Part shown: positions 17,627 through 26,976 of the stretch, piece after piece
How positions within the stretch are numbered: position 1 is the first letter of the stretch
Layout of the letters: each line of letters opens with the position of its first letter
Assembly: GCA_945870225.1 (NCBI GenBank)
Contig: CAMBRF010000003.1
Coordinates: 62,001 to 126,000 of the forward strand
Reading direction: 5' to 3'
Source of the DNA: PVC group bacterium
Lineage (GTDB): Bacteria; Verrucomicrobiota; Kiritimatiellia; CAIKKV01; CAITUY01
Length of the DNA stretch: 64,000 nt
Position numbers and translations under genes: made by a program
Notes under the pieces: model-generated
Database searches by the model: none
Told to the model about the DNA's origin: nothing
Seen by the model: only the letters and a program-made list of their open reading frames with translations

Positions 17627-18990
17627 AAACACTACGCGCCCTGTTCACCCCCCGCGGCGGCATTCATCCCCGGTATTTCAAGGAGCCATCCGCCGGGCTG
17701 GCCATTGAGACCCTGCCTCTGCCCAAACTGTTCCTGGTTTCCCTGTCCCAGCACCTCGGGGCCCCGTCACGGCCTTTGGTCAAGAAAGGGGACCTCGTGC
17801 TCCGTGGCCAGCCCATCGCGGAGCCGGCCGGCTACGTTTCGGCCTGGGTCCATGCCCCCACCTCCGGGGTGGTGAAGTCGGTGGACTCACGCCTGACCGC
17901 CAACGGCCAGCTGGCTGGAGTGGTAACGATTGAGGCGGATGGACTGGACAAGGCTGTTGAAAGCGATCCGGTGAACGGCGACTGGACAACCCGGCCCGTG
18001 CGCGAACTGGTGGATGAAGTCCTGAAGGCGGGCATTGTCGGCATGGGCGGCGCCGGGTTCCCGACCCAGGTCAAGTTGCTGCCGCCGCCGGGCAAGACGA
18101 TTCAGACCCTCATCGTCAATGGCGCCGAATGCGAGCCTTATCTGACCGCCGATCACCGGCTCATGCTCGAACAGGCCGACCGTATCTGGCAGGGCGTGCT
18201 GATTCTCAAGCGCATTCTGGGAGCCGGTCAGGTGCGGGTAGTGATTGAAGACAACAAGCCGGATGCCGTGGCGGCCATGGAGCAGGCCATGAAAGGAACG
18301 GACGGCGATGTGGAACTGGTGATTGTCAAAACCAAGTATCCGCAGGGCGCCGAGAAACAACTGATCTATTCCGTCACCCGGCGGGAGGTCCCGAGCGGCG
18401 GGCTTCCCATGGATGTGGGCGCCCTTGTGGAGAACGTCGGGACCGCCGCCGCCATCCAGGCCGCCATTGTGGATCGCCGCCCGCTCACCGAACGGGTTGT
18501 CTCCGTCAGCGGCGACGCCCTCCGGACGCCCCGGAATGTGCTCGCCCGCATCGGCACACCCTTCAGCGACCTCATCGCCTTCTGTGGCGGACTGACCGAG
18601 GCCACCGCCAAGATCCTCAATGGCGGACCGATGATGGGGATCGCCCAGAGCTCAATCACGGTGGGCATCAATAAAACCACTTCCGGCCTGCTGGCCCTGT
18701 CACAAGCCCGCGTCCCCCTCTTCACCTCCATGCCCTGCATCAGTTGCGGACGGTGCGTCACCGCCTGCCCGTCCGGGTTGCTCCCCTGTACCCTGAGCGA
18801 AAACATGGAGGCGGAGAACCTTGAGGCCGCCGAGGATCTGAACATTCTGGACTGTATTGAGTGCGGGGCCTGCGCCTTTGAATGTCCGTCGCACCGTCCC
18901 CTGGTCCAGCACATGCGCCAGGGCAAGACCAAGGTCATGCAACGCCGCAAACAGCGGGAAGCTGAGGCGAAGAAAGCAACACCCACATGA
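17623..18990 (+). CDS. rnfC: Rnf complex subunit C (NADH-binding)
   Basis: This 455-aa peripheral subunit carries FMN and NAD(H) sites. It begins with G-G-I-H-P-R-Y-F-K-E, has the N-G-A-E-C-E-P-Y-L-T-A-D motif of the NuoF-like domain, and ends with two ferredoxin motifs, C-I-S-C-G-R-C-V-T-A-C-P and C-I-E-C-G-A-C-A-F-E-C-P. A short Lys/Arg/Gln/Glu-rich C-terminal tail follows. The ATG overlaps the rnfB stop (ATGA) and the end overlaps rnfD the same way, so translation is coupled. Confidence 0.96.
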   Translation: MKTLRALFTPRGGIHPRYFKEPSAGLAIETLPLPKLFLVSLSQHLGAPSRPLVKKGDLVLRGQPIAEPAGYVSAWVHAPTSGVVKSVDSRLTANGQLAGVVTIEADGLDKAVESDPVNGDWTTRPVRELVDEVLKAGIVGMGGAGFPTQVKLLPPPGKTIQTLIVNGAECEPYLTADHRLMLEQADRIWQGVLILKRILGAGQVRVVIEDNKPDAVAAMEQAMKGTDGDVELVIVKTKYPQGAEKQLIYSVTRREVPSGGLPMDVGALVENVGTAAAIQAAIVDRRPLTERVVSVSGDALRTPRNVLARIGTPFSDLIAFCGGLTEATAKILNGGPMMGIAQSSITVGINKTTSGLLALSQARVPLFTSMPCISCGRCVTACPSGLLPCTLSENMEAENLEAAEDLNILDCIECGACAFECPSHRPLVQHMRQGKTKVMQRRKQREAEAKKATPT

Positions 18991-19994
18991 GCGAAAATCC
19001 TTCCACCTGGGTGATCAGCCCCTCACCGCACGCCCATTCCGGGGACTCGGTCCAGCGGATCATGCTGACCGTGATCCTGGCCCTGATGCCGGCCCTGGCG
19101 GCGTCGGTCCTCTTCTTTGGCCTCGACTCCCTCCGGTTGACGGCAACCTGTGTCGTCACCTGCATCCTGGCCGAGGCGGCCGTCCGACGGCTGATGAAAC
19201 GCGACAGCGGCATTGCGGATCTCAGCGCGGTGGTAACCGGCCTGCTTCTGGCTTTTAACCTGCCGCCCACCCTGCCCACCTGGATGGCTGTTGTGGGTTC
19301 GCTCTTCGCCATTGTGATCGCCAAGCAACTTTACGGCGGCATCGGGTACAACCTTTTCAATCCCGCCCTGGTCGGACGCTGCGTGCTCCTGGTCTCCTTC
19401 CCGGTCGCCATGACCACCTGGGCCACGCCCCACTATTTCACGGGCCCGATGGATGCGGTGACTATGGCGACCCCGCTGGGGGCGTGGAAGACCGCTTGGG
19501 CATCCGGACAGGCACCGGCTGGCTTCTTCGACCTCTTCACGACAACCTCGCTACTTCTGGGCAATCGCCCGGGTTGTCTGGGGGAGACATCGGTGATCGC
19601 GCTGGTGCTGGGCGGAGTCATCCTCTTATGGCGTCGCTGCATCACGTGGCATATTCCGCTCGCCTACTTTGGCACCGTCGCCGTAATGGCATTCGGTTTC
19701 CATAAACTGGACCCCGTCCATAATCTGCCGCCGGTCTATCACCTCTTGAGCGGGGGTCTTTTTCTGGGGGCGATCTTCATGGCGACCGATATGGTCACCA
19801 CCCCGGTCACCCGGTCCGGCATGTTCATCTTCGGTGCGGGCTGCGGACTAATCACCATGCTGATCCGCAAATGGGGCGGGTATCCGGAGGGGGTCAGCTT
19901 TGCCATTCTCATCATGAATTCACTCACTCCGCTGATCAACCGTTTTACCCGTCCTCGGGTATTCGGGCATGTGCGCAAGGAGACCCCGGCATGA
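18987..19994 (+). CDS. rnfD: Rnf complex membrane subunit D
   Basis: This 335-aa polytopic protein of the NqrB/RnfD family starts with a soluble S-P-x-P-H-x-H-S-G-D-S-V-Q segment. G-G-I-G-Y-N-L-F-N-P-A-L-V-G-R and D-A-V-T-M-A-T-P-L-G-A follow. The Thr in the latter is the expected covalent FMN site, although the usual S-G-A-T-P-L is altered to T-M-A-T-P-L. About nine membrane segments. It overlaps rnfC and rnfG by ATGA junctions. Confidence 0.95.
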   Translation: MSENPSTWVISPSPHAHSGDSVQRIMLTVILALMPALAASVLFFGLDSLRLTATCVVTCILAEAAVRRLMKRDSGIADLSAVVTGLLLAFNLPPTLPTWMAVVGSLFAIVIAKQLYGGIGYNLFNPALVGRCVLLVSFPVAMTTWATPHYFTGPMDAVTMATPLGAWKTAWASGQAPAGFFDLFTTTSLLLGNRPGCLGETSVIALVLGGVILLWRRCITWHIPLAYFGTVAVMAFGFHKLDPVHNLPPVYHLLSGGLFLGAIFMATDMVTTPVTRSGMFIFGAGCGLITMLIRKWGGYPEGVSFAILIMNSLTPLINRFTRPRVFGHVRKETPA

Positions 19995-20569
19995 AGGATA
20001 TTCTTCGTTTGATCATCGCGCTCACCGTGATCAGTTCCGCGGCTGGCATCATTCTGGCCGTGACCAACAAGGTGACGACCGCCCCGATCACAACGGCGGC
20101 CCAGAAGGAAACGGTAGAGGCCCTTGCCGCCGTCCTGCCGCCGTTCGATAACGATCCCAACACGTGCGCCGCCACATTCACCGAGAACGGCCAAACCTGG
20201 ACTTTTCATGTGGGCCGCAAGGCCGGAGTCTTCACGGGTGCCGCCTTCGAAGCAATCGCCCCCAATGGATACGGCGGAGAGATCAGGATGATGATCGGGA
20301 TCACCGCCTCCAATGAAATACAGCGGATCAAGATTCTCGCCCAAAAGGAAACCCCGGGCCTCGGCACCAAGATAGCGGAAGCGCCGTTCATCTCCCAATT
20401 CGACGGTAAGCGCATCCAGAGCACCGTCTGGGCGGTTAAAAAGGACCAGGGCGACTTCGATGCCGTCACCGGAGCCACCATCTCGTCACGGGCGGTTCTG
20501 GGGGCCGTCAAAGCCGGGCTGGACGTCTACGGCAAGCATGCCGGGGAAATCGCTCGAACAGGGGAATAA
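19991..20569 (+). CDS. rnfG: Rnf complex FMN subunit G
   Basis: This 192-aa protein has a single N-terminal membrane helix and an FMN-binding domain outside the membrane. The covalent FMN attachment motif is T-G-A-T-I-S-S, the equivalent of S-G-A-T-x-[ST]. The preceding E-T-P-G-L-G-T-K-I segment is typical of the FMN-bind domain. The start at 19991 overlaps the rnfD stop; rnfE begins 2 nt after its stop. Confidence 0.95.
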   Translation: MKDILRLIIALTVISSAAGIILAVTNKVTTAPITTAAQKETVEALAAVLPPFDNDPNTCAATFTENGQTWTFHVGRKAGVFTGAAFEAIAPNGYGGEIRMMIGITASNEIQRIKILAQKETPGLGTKIAEAPFISQFDGKRIQSTVWAVKKDQGDFDAVTGATISSRAVLGAVKAGLDVYGKHAGEIARTGE

Positions 20570-20571
20570 CC

Positions 20572-21276
20572 ATGGGATTTATCAAAGAGCTTAAAAAGGG
20601 ATTATGGGATGAGATCCCGGTGTTTCGCGTGGTTCTGGGCATGTGCCCCACCCTGGCGGTGACAACCTCGCTGATGAACGGCATCGGGATGGGGATCGCG
20701 GCCACCTTTGTTCTGATTTGCTCGAATGTCATGGTGGCGGCCCTGCGTAACGTCATTCCCGACAAGGTTCGCATTCCGGCCTTTATCGTTATTGCCGCCA
20801 CCTTTACAACCGTCACGGACCTCGGAATGAACGGATTCGCCCACGAACTGCATCGGAACCTGGGGATTTTCATTCCTTTGATCGTGGTGAATTGCATCAT
20901 TCTGGGTCGGGCGGAAGCTTTTGCCGCGAAAAACACCGTGTGGCTGTCGCTCGCCGACGCCATTGGGATGGGGATAGGATTTACCATCGCACTCATGGTG
21001 CTCGGCAGTATCCGTGAAGTCATTGGCAACGGCACGCTGACGCTTTGGACGGGAATCGCGTGGAACGTCCCCGGAATGCATCCCATGCTGCTGTTGATTC
21101 TGGCCCCCGGCGGCTTTGTCACGCTGGGCCTTGTGCTGGCCCTCATGAACCGGATCGAAATGAAGCTTGCCGCCGGCAAAGGCAAAGCCTACAGCCCGCC
21201 ACTGGAACTGGATTGCCGCCATTGCGTCATCTGCAAGTGGGGATCACCGACAACAAGCAAGACTGACGCTCTATAG
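20572..21276 (+). CDS. rnfE: Rnf complex subunit E with a Cys-rich C-terminal tail
   Basis: This 234-aa membrane protein is paralogous to RnfA: N-terminal K-K-G-L-W-D-E-I-P-V-F-R-V-V-L-G-M-C-P-T-L-A-V-T and V-V-N-C-I-I-L-G-R-A-E-A-F-A. The first half-helix Cys is in the expected place for the shared intramembrane cluster. The last 35 residues form a soluble tail containing D-C-R-H-C-V-I-C-K-W, a C-x2-C-x2-C arrangement that could bind metal and is not needed for the six-helix core. Last gene of the operon, 2 nt behind rnfG. Confidence 0.93.
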   Translation: MGFIKELKKGLWDEIPVFRVVLGMCPTLAVTTSLMNGIGMGIAATFVLICSNVMVAALRNVIPDKVRIPAFIVIAATFTTVTDLGMNGFAHELHRNLGIFIPLIVVNCIILGRAEAFAAKNTVWLSLADAIGMGIGFTIALMVLGSIREVIGNGTLTLWTGIAWNVPGMHPMLLLILAPGGFVTLGLVLALMNRIEMKLAAGKGKAYSPPLELDCRHCVICKWGSPTTSKTDAL

Positions 21277-21325
21277 GGAGGGAACGCATGATGTGCGCCG
21301 CGGACGGCGACACGCCGTCCCTCCC
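21276..21325. repeat. Palindromic element, family A, intergenic copy
   Basis: This 50-nt element is bounded by GGGAGGG and CCCTCCC and contains a second perfect hairpin, GGACGGCG-ACA-CGCCGTCC (21302-21320). It starts at the last base of rnfE. A second 50-nt copy, differing at about four positions, is at 52972-53021 inside a gene. It could fold after the rnf transcript, but there is no T run for intrinsic termination. Confidence 0.8.
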
Positions 21326-21345
21326 AAAGACTGGCAAATCCAATC

Positions 21346-21696
21346 ATGGCCTCACTTTATCATAATGGCGCGCAGCTCATTCCTGATCTGGTCGTGGCGC
21401 AACGTTTCCACGAGCGACTGTTGGGTCTGATGGGGCGCGCTCCCCTTGGCCCCGGCCGGGGCCTTCATCTTCACCGTTGCCGCGCCATCCACACCTGCTT
21501 CATGCGCTTCCCCCTGGAAGTGATCTTTCTGGATGCCCGGAACGTTGTGGTGCGCAGGTTGCGTTATGTCCGCCCGTGGAGCCTGGCTTGGGGTGGCCGT
21601 CAGGCGGCCAGTGTGATCGAATTGGAAGCGGGCTGGCTGACCCCGGATGCCGTCGCGGCCGGGGACCGGCTTACTTTTTCTCTCCAGCCACAATAG
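21346..21696 (+). CDS. DUF192 family protein
   Basis: This 116-aa protein has the DUF192 pattern: early L-L-G-L-M-G-R and then C-R-A-I-H-T-C-F-M-R-F-P-L-E-V-I-F-L-D, and a late V-I-E-L-E-A-G-W. Family members are small globular proteins of unknown function, often exported, but no signal peptide is visible here. No good ribosome-binding site precedes the ATG. The 3' end overlaps the convergent PEGA gene by 26 nt. Confidence 0.85.
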   Translation: MASLYHNGAQLIPDLVVAQRFHERLLGLMGRAPLGPGRGLHLHRCRAIHTCFMRFPLEVIFLDARNVVVRRLRYVRPWSLAWGGRQAASVIELEAGWLTPDAVAAGDRLTFSLQPQ

Positions 21697-22987
21697 GCTC
21701 GACCGCGAGAATATCAATCGCCTTGACGGTCCTGAAGATGCCCGGTTTGGTTTCGATTTCAATATCACCCTCAGGAAGTTTGCGGCTCAGGCATCCCACC
21801 AGAACCTCCTTGGAATGCAGCCGCAGGGTTGTATCGGGAACAAAATGACGGCGCATCGCTTCGCGCAGGACCGCCGTTTCGCCACGCTTGATGCTGACGA
21901 TCCGCTCAATCACATTGAAACCCTTCTTGGAGAGCACCACCTTGTGTTCCCCCACCGGCAGGTCCATCCGTAAAGGCTCAACAGGCTTCCCCGCACTGTC
22001 GGGCATGGTTCCTTTGTCTTTTCCGTCCACCATGACTTGCGCGCCGGCCTGATCCGTCATCACTTCCAACGTCCCGACAAGCTGCACCAGTTGGAATTCT
22101 TCAGCCCGGCTGTCCTGCTGTTTCAGTTCGATCGTACGGCTTTCCGCCTCATACCCGGGACTCTCCACCCGCACGGAGTAGGTTCCCGGAAGGATCGCTT
22201 CAAGGCGCAGGGGCGTCTGCCCTGACAGTTTATCATCCACAAAAACCCGGGCGCCCGCCGGGGTGGAAAGAATGGACAACGCCGCAGGCAACGGAGACAG
22301 GGTGACATCGATCTTTTGCTCGTCGCCGACCTGCAACTTGACTTTCTGGACAAAAAGAGCGTGCCCCGCCAAGCTGAGCGAAACCGTATTCTCGCCGGCG
22401 GTAAGACGATCCACGACGCAAGGGGTCACTCCTTTCGTCAAACCGTTTACCACCACGGAGGCGCCCGCCGGGGAGGAATGCACCACCAGTTTCGCGGAAT
22501 CGGAGACCAAATCCACGGAAACTAGCTGCGGCGTCCTGTTCTCGACCGTCACCTCGACGCTCTTGGACACAAAACCGGCGGCACTGACGGAAAGGCGATA
22601 CTTGCCGACCGGCAAATCCGTCAGGAGCAGTGGGGTTTTCCCCCGATCCATGCCCTCCACCTGAAGCTCCGCTCCGTCCGGTGTGGACCGCACCAGAATC
22701 AACCCCTGAACGGGCTCCAGTTTGATTTCCAAGGCCGCTTTCTGGTTCGCGGAGAGCGTTACGGTGCGCCGGGCATCGAGGAATCCCGGCTTCTTAAGCA
22801 ACACAAGATGGTCGCCGAGGCTGAGATCCTGCAGGGTTAGGGGTGTAACGTTGCGCAGCACCCCGTCACATGTAACCATGGCACCCTCAGGAAGGGTCGA
22901 AATCCGCAATTGGGCCGTCGGCGTTTGAGCCCCTGCCCACCCCGCCCAAGCCACCAGCAATCCGATTATGCCCGCGATTGTTTTCAC
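21671..22987 (-). CDS. Secreted five-repeat PEGA-domain protein
   Basis: This 438-aa protein has an N-terminal signal peptide (about residues 1-20). Five consecutive PEGA beta-sandwich repeats follow, each about 70 residues with P-x-G-A-x-V-x-V-x-G near the start and a closing G-Y/F motif. The last 60 residues form a different C-terminal part. PEGA modules are extracytoplasmic and are often linked to surface structures. A GTG start at 22987 follows the FHA gene stop by 6 nt, so the two genes form an operon. Enzymatic function is not apparent. Confidence 0.82.
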   Translation of the reverse strand: MKTIAGIIGLLVAWAGWAGAQTPTAQLRISTLPEGAMVTCDGVLRNVTPLTLQDLSLGDHLVLLKKPGFLDARRTVTLSANQKAALEIKLEPVQGLILVRSTPDGAELQVEGMDRGKTPLLLTDLPVGKYRLSVSAAGFVSKSVEVTVENRTPQLVSVDLVSDSAKLVVHSSPAGASVVVNGLTKGVTPCVVDRLTAGENTVSLSLAGHALFVQKVKLQVGDEQKIDVTLSPLPAALSILSTPAGARVFVDDKLSGQTPLRLEAILPGTYSVRVESPGYEAESRTIELKQQDSRAEEFQLVQLVGTLEVMTDQAGAQVMVDGKDKGTMPDSAGKPVEPLRMDLPVGEHKVVLSKKGFNVIERIVSIKRGETAVLREAMRRHFVPDTTLRLHSKEVLVGCLSRKLPEGDIEIETKPGIFRTVKAIDILAVEPIVAGEKK

Positions 22988-22993
22988 AAAAAT

Positions 22994-24328
22994 CTACTTT
23001 TCTGTCGCCAGATGCCGCTCGACATCCACCAATTTCTTGTAAGCGTTACGGTTCCGGTCATCAGACCGGTCGGGAATGGACTCGCTGACAATCCGTAAAT
23101 ACCGGGCCGCCTCTTTCCAGTCGCGCAATTTAACCGCCCGTTCCGCCATAAACCAGACATCATCGTAGCGTCGCTGAAGGTCCCGCTCGCAATCGGTCTT
23201 GCGGCTCAACACCTCGCCGTAAAAATCGGGTTTGGGTTCAATCGTCTCGAGATACCACTCTGACTCGGTAAGGGCTCGGATGGCGGAGTACAGGTTCCCA
23301 TGGCTGACCTCACGTTCGTCATAGAGCTTCTGACCCAGCAGCAATGCCTGCCGGGCGCGGTTTATGAGTTCAGTCGGCTCGATGGCCAGCGCGGCCAATC
23401 CCAGCTCATTTTTACCGAACTCCTCGATGGCCGTGCGGGCATTCACCAACCCCTCGGGCTCAATATGGTTCAGCACCTTGACCCGGTGCGTTCGCGCGGC
23501 GAGCGTCATCGTAATGTCGGTCGTCTCATGCACGCCTGGGGCCATGCCGGAATAATCCCCGGACAAGTCAAAAAAGCCGGTTGCCTCGATCGCCCGGCCC
23601 AGGTCCGCGATCAATTCCGGTGCGACGTTCTTTTCCCGGCGCACATGCCGATCGCGCAACAGGTCATCGACCTGTACATTCAACCGGCCGCCGGAAATCT
23701 CCAGCACATAGCGGAAGATATTCGAAGCCGAGCCCTCGACGCGTTCAAAGGAGATTTCGATTTCCGGCAGCTCAGCCTGTACCGGCGGCGGAGCGGGTGG
23801 CGTAGTATAGGCCTTCACTTTCTCAACCAGTTTGGGAAGCCAGGCTAGCAGAACCACCAGGATCATCCCCAGCGCCAGCCATAGCAGGCGCCGCCGGGCC
23901 GCAGGTATGGCCGCCTTATCCGCACCGGGCTTGCTGAGCCCGAGATCGACGGCGGGCACGCCCGCACCTGGCCCGTCCTTCCCGGTCGGCGGGAGGGCAG
24001 CGTCCGGACTGGAGGCGGGTTCGGCATCCAGATCGACAACAACGCGCAGCATGGTTTCCCCGAGGACAATCTCGTCGCCGGCCCGGACGCGTTGTTCCTG
24101 GACTTCGCGACCGTTGACCAGTGTTCCGTTGGCGCTGCCCAGGTCCGACAGCCAGAGGCCATCGCCCGGCTTGAAGAACAAACGGCAATGAAAGCGGGAC
24201 AGAGCGGCATCGTCGATGGAGATGTCATTCCGCGAGGATCGACCGATCCGCACTCCCTCAACGGAGACGGTGATCTCCCGCCCTTTGAACGGTCCGCGTT
24301 CGACAATAAGATGCACGTGCTTGGCCAT
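22994..24328 (-). CDS. FHA-domain membrane protein
   Basis: This is a 444-aa protein. Residues 1-95 are a forkhead-associated domain (G-R-S-S-R-N-D-I-S-I-D-D, then S-R-F-H-C-R-L and D-L-G-S-A-N-G-T-L-V-N-G), which binds phosphothreonine. A Pro/Ala-rich linker and one membrane helix near residues 150-170 follow. The remaining 270 residues, beyond the membrane, are of unknown fold. I chose the ATG at 24328 because the FHA strand begins there; 16 more codons are open upstream. It precedes the PEGA gene and may relay kinase signals to the envelope. Confidence 0.8.
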   Translation of the reverse strand: MAKHVHLIVERGPFKGREITVSVEGVRIGRSSRNDISIDDAALSRFHCRLFFKPGDGLWLSDLGSANGTLVNGREVQEQRVRAGDEIVLGETMLRVVVDLDAEPASSPDAALPPTGKDGPGAGVPAVDLGLSKPGADKAAIPAARRRLLWLALGMILVVLLAWLPKLVEKVKAYTTPPAPPPVQAELPEIEISFERVEGSASNIFRYVLEISGGRLNVQVDDLLRDRHVRREKNVAPELIADLGRAIEATGFFDLSGDYSGMAPGVHETTDITMTLAARTHRVKVLNHIEPEGLVNARTAIEEFGKNELGLAALAIEPTELINRARQALLLGQKLYDEREVSHGNLYSAIRALTESEWYLETIEPKPDFYGEVLSRKTDCERDLQRRYDDVWFMAERAVKLRDWKEAARYLRIVSESIPDRSDDRNRNAYKKLVDVERHLATEK

Positions 24329-24725
24329 ACCTAGCAGTCTGAAAAGATTTACCGCAGCATAGGAACCGCACCCCACCCTGTCAACACCGGAGCCAAGGCC
24401 AAAGCATCAAAAAGATGTGGCAGACCGGGGGGTGAAAGGATTAACAGGGTGTTCAGAACGGCGGGACAGGATACAGGTTGAAGGCTGTTAGACTGTGAAC
24501 CCAAACCGGCCATTCCAACCGCAGGTGACGCGGATGACACTGATAAATAACGCTCATCCGTCCCATCCTCGCTATCCGCGGTCCAGATGACGATTCTTTT
24601 GCGATGGCCTCCAGCCTAATAGCTTCAGCCTCCGCATCTCCGTGTGATGCCAGTGACCAATATTGACAAGCTTTAGCAAGACATCGGCAGCAATAGGTTA
24701 GCTGCCCCTCCGAAACCTGAGCCGC
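24329..24725. other. Intergenic region with a weak degenerate inverted repeat
   Basis: No ORF with a ribosome-binding site is seen. The only structure noticed is a degenerate pair around 24528-24576: GACGCGGATGA, and a later CTATCCGCGGTC, enclosing ATCCGTCC. This resembles 'CGCGGAT...ATCCGCG' interspersed sequences. The region carries the upstream sequence of the FHA gene and the 3' end of the DUF475 gene. Confidence 0.4.
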
Positions 24726-25763
24726 CTATTTGAGAGGCGCTGTGACGATGCCGCGCTTTTTCTCGCGGATTGAGCTGATCACGGCGACCGTGATCAGAAT
24801 CGCTCCACTCAGGCCGGTGATCCACTCAGGGATGCGCATGCCGGGCAGGGCGCCGATCAACATCATGCCAGCCAAGGCACCGATCGCCCACATGGCCCCG
24901 TGCTCCAGATACTGGAGCTGGTCCAAGGTGCCCTTTTCCACCATGTAGATGGTCAGCGAGCGCACGAACATGGCGCCGATGGCCAGCCCGATCATGATCA
25001 CCAGCACATTTTTGCTCAGGGCAAAAGCACCGACGACGCCATCGAGGGAGAAGGAGGCATCGAGCACTTCCAGATAAATGAAGCCGCCTAGGCCGGCACG
25101 CATGGCACTCTTGGCAACGGAGGCCCCGCCAGCCGCTGAACCCGTATTGGCGGCAAGGGATTTGATGCCATCGAGCAACAGAAAACCGATCACACCGATG
25201 GCTCCGGCCACAAGACAGGTGAATTTCTTTTCTACGGGCACATAACTGACATAGACCAGCAGGCAACAAAGAGCCACTACCACCTCCACGGTGTCCAACT
25301 TGCCAGCCTTACACAACCGGCTCTCAATCGGCTTCAGCCAGTGGATGTTGCGCTCGTGATCGAAGATGAACTGCAGAAAGACCAACAAAAGAAACATGCC
25401 CCCGAAGGAGGCAATACTCAGCTCGCAGGCATGCAATGCCTGACCATACTCCTCCGGCCGGTTCAGCGCCATGTCCACCGTCGCCGTTAGTTTGGATCCC
25501 AATGCCATCGCCACAATCCAGATCGGCAGTATCAGACGCATGCCGAACACCGCAATCAGCATTCCCAGCGTCAGAAACATCTTCCGCCAGAATTGATCCA
25601 TGTTCTTCAGCACGGCTGCATTGACCACTGCGTTGTCCAGCGAAATGCTCACTTCCATGACGGCCAGTACGACGCAGATGAAAAAGGGCTCCCATCCGCC
25701 TTTATAGAAAACAATACCCAATCCAAGAACCGTCACCAGTATAGAACCCAAAAAATTGCGCAT
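24726..25763 (-). CDS. DUF475 / TerC-like integral membrane protein
   Basis: This is a 345-aa polytopic protein of roughly nine membrane helices. Two related halves carry the acidic motifs M-E-V-S-I-S-L-D-N-A-V-V-N-A and E-V-L-D-A-S-F-S-L-D-G-V-V-G-A-F-A. These E/D-containing helices define the DUF475 branch of the TerC superfamily, which is associated with metal-ion export or resistance. The transported ion cannot be named. A GGAGG is 12 nt before the ATG. It lies downstream of the Tad operon on the same strand, separated by 281 nt. Confidence 0.88.
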   Translation of the reverse strand: MRNFLGSILVTVLGLGIVFYKGGWEPFFICVVLAVMEVSISLDNAVVNAAVLKNMDQFWRKMFLTLGMLIAVFGMRLILPIWIVAMALGSKLTATVDMALNRPEEYGQALHACELSIASFGGMFLLLVFLQFIFDHERNIHWLKPIESRLCKAGKLDTVEVVVALCCLLVYVSYVPVEKKFTCLVAGAIGVIGFLLLDGIKSLAANTGSAAGGASVAKSAMRAGLGGFIYLEVLDASFSLDGVVGAFALSKNVLVIMIGLAIGAMFVRSLTIYMVEKGTLDQLQYLEHGAMWAIGALAGMMLIGALPGMRIPEWITGLSGAILITVAVISSIREKKRGIVTAPLK

Positions 25764-25981
25764 ATGGCGTATTATCCTCCACGTCCTCCGGCCCTTAGTT
25801 CGGGTATTAGGGCTGTTCGGATTCTGTCTTTAGATCGTCCTCAATACCATTTACCGGCCAGGCAAGTCGACGATCATTCTCCAGTTCGTCCGCTCGATCA
25901 CCGAAGCGCGCCGGTGACAGCACGATCCACCTCAAGAACAGTCCATTGGGGAAAGGAAAGGCAGAAAGGCCGAGGGGCCAC

Positions 25982-26035
25982 GTGAGCCGCGTTGGCTACG
26001 TAACCTCACGCGGCGGTCACCCCGGCTCCAGAAGA
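25982..26035. repeat. Hairpin plus half-copy of palindromic family B after the Tad operon
   Basis: GTGA-GCCGCGT (25982-25992) pairs with ACGCGGC-gg-TCAC (26008-26020), giving an 11-bp stem. The right arm runs straight into GGTCACCCCGGCTCCAGAA, one half of the family B palindrome found at 52091, 55182 and 58369. It lies 25 nt after the tadC stop and may end or stabilise the pilus transcript, but no T tract follows on the minus strand. The rest of the 281-nt gap shows no gene. Confidence 0.6.
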
Positions 26036-26044
26036 TCTCCCCCT

Positions 26045-26974
26045 CTATAGCTGCCGGAGAATCTGGAGGATGATGGGACCTAACAGCACCAGGAAGACGG
26101 CGGGGAAAATAAAGGCCACCAGGGGGAAGAGCATCTTGACGGGGGCCTCGTTCGCCTGTTTTTCGGCGCGTTCAAACCGGCGGAGCCGCATCTGGTCGGC
26201 CTGGATCCGCAGAATCGCCGAAATCCCCACACCCAGCTCGTCGGCCTGTACCAGCGAGTTCACCACCATCCGGATATCCGGATGATCAACCCGGTCGGCC
26301 ATATCCTTCAGCGCCACGCGCCTTGTCTTGCCGAGCTGGATCTCACGGAGCACCCGGACAAATTCTTCACCGAGGGCATCCAGCCGGCGGCGTTCGACGA
26401 TCCGCTGCATGGCACTCATGAAATCCAGGCCCGCCTCAACCGAAAGCGTCAACAGGTCCAGCATGAAGGGCAGTGAACGCTGGATGTCTCGATGCCGTGC
26501 GGCTAATGTGCTCCTGAGCCACAGGCCCGGCTGCACATAAAACGCGAGCACCATCACCAGGCACAGAACGCCCTGATGGCCCCGCAGAACCAGTCCCGCC
26601 CGGCCGGGGATCATGGCGAGAAAGGCCCACACCGCCGCTGCCGTTAACACGCCCAGAACCGAGGGAATAAGCAGTTTGAGCGCTAGGAATTCCTCCGAGG
26701 TCAATGCCCCTGAATATCCCGCCGCCACCAGTTTACGCGTGAGTTGGCTGTTGGCTTTTTCAAAATAGGCACGTCGGAAGAAGGGAACAACGTTCGGTGC
26801 CAACGGCAAAAGAAGCCTGAAGGCGAAGGGAAGCCGCCGTTCCTGCCGCCGCCCGTCGGCCAGCGTCACATAGGTGGCCTGCCTGAGGATCTGGCCGCAA
26901 TACCAGGTCGCGCAGCCGGCAAAAACCGCCCATAACAGGCTCAGAAGGATAACACTTAATGAGGTTCCATTCAT
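26045..26974 (-). CDS. tadC: Tad pilus inner-membrane platform protein TadC
   Basis: This is a 309-aa type II secretion F-domain (T2SSF) protein, one of the paired platform proteins under the Tad/Flp pilus assembly ATPase. The F-domain core L-D-L-L-T-L-S-V-E-A-G-L-D-F, followed by V-L-R-E-I-Q-L-G and A-D-E-L-G-V-G-I-S, is intact. Hydrophobic helices lie at both ends. It is the last gene of the operon, 2 nt after tadB. Confidence 0.92.
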   Translation of the reverse strand: MNGTSLSVILLSLLWAVFAGCATWYCGQILRQATYVTLADGRRQERRLPFAFRLLLPLAPNVVPFFRRAYFEKANSQLTRKLVAAGYSGALTSEEFLALKLLIPSVLGVLTAAAVWAFLAMIPGRAGLVLRGHQGVLCLVMVLAFYVQPGLWLRSTLAARHRDIQRSLPFMLDLLTLSVEAGLDFMSAMQRIVERRRLDALGEEFVRVLREIQLGKTRRVALKDMADRVDHPDIRMVVNSLVQADELGVGISAILRIQADQMRLRRFERAEKQANEAPVKMLFPLVAFIFPAVFLVLLGPIILQILRQL

Positions 26975-26976
26975 GA

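Noticed and set aside
16206-21276. Na+-NQR instead of Rnf
   Set aside because: RnfB with ferredoxin motifs and an RnfC with two 4Fe-4S clusters, in the order ABCDGE, exclude NQR.
25982-26020. Intrinsic terminator for the Tad operon
   Set aside because: The stem is strong but no T tract follows on the minus strand; kept only as a repeat-associated hairpin.
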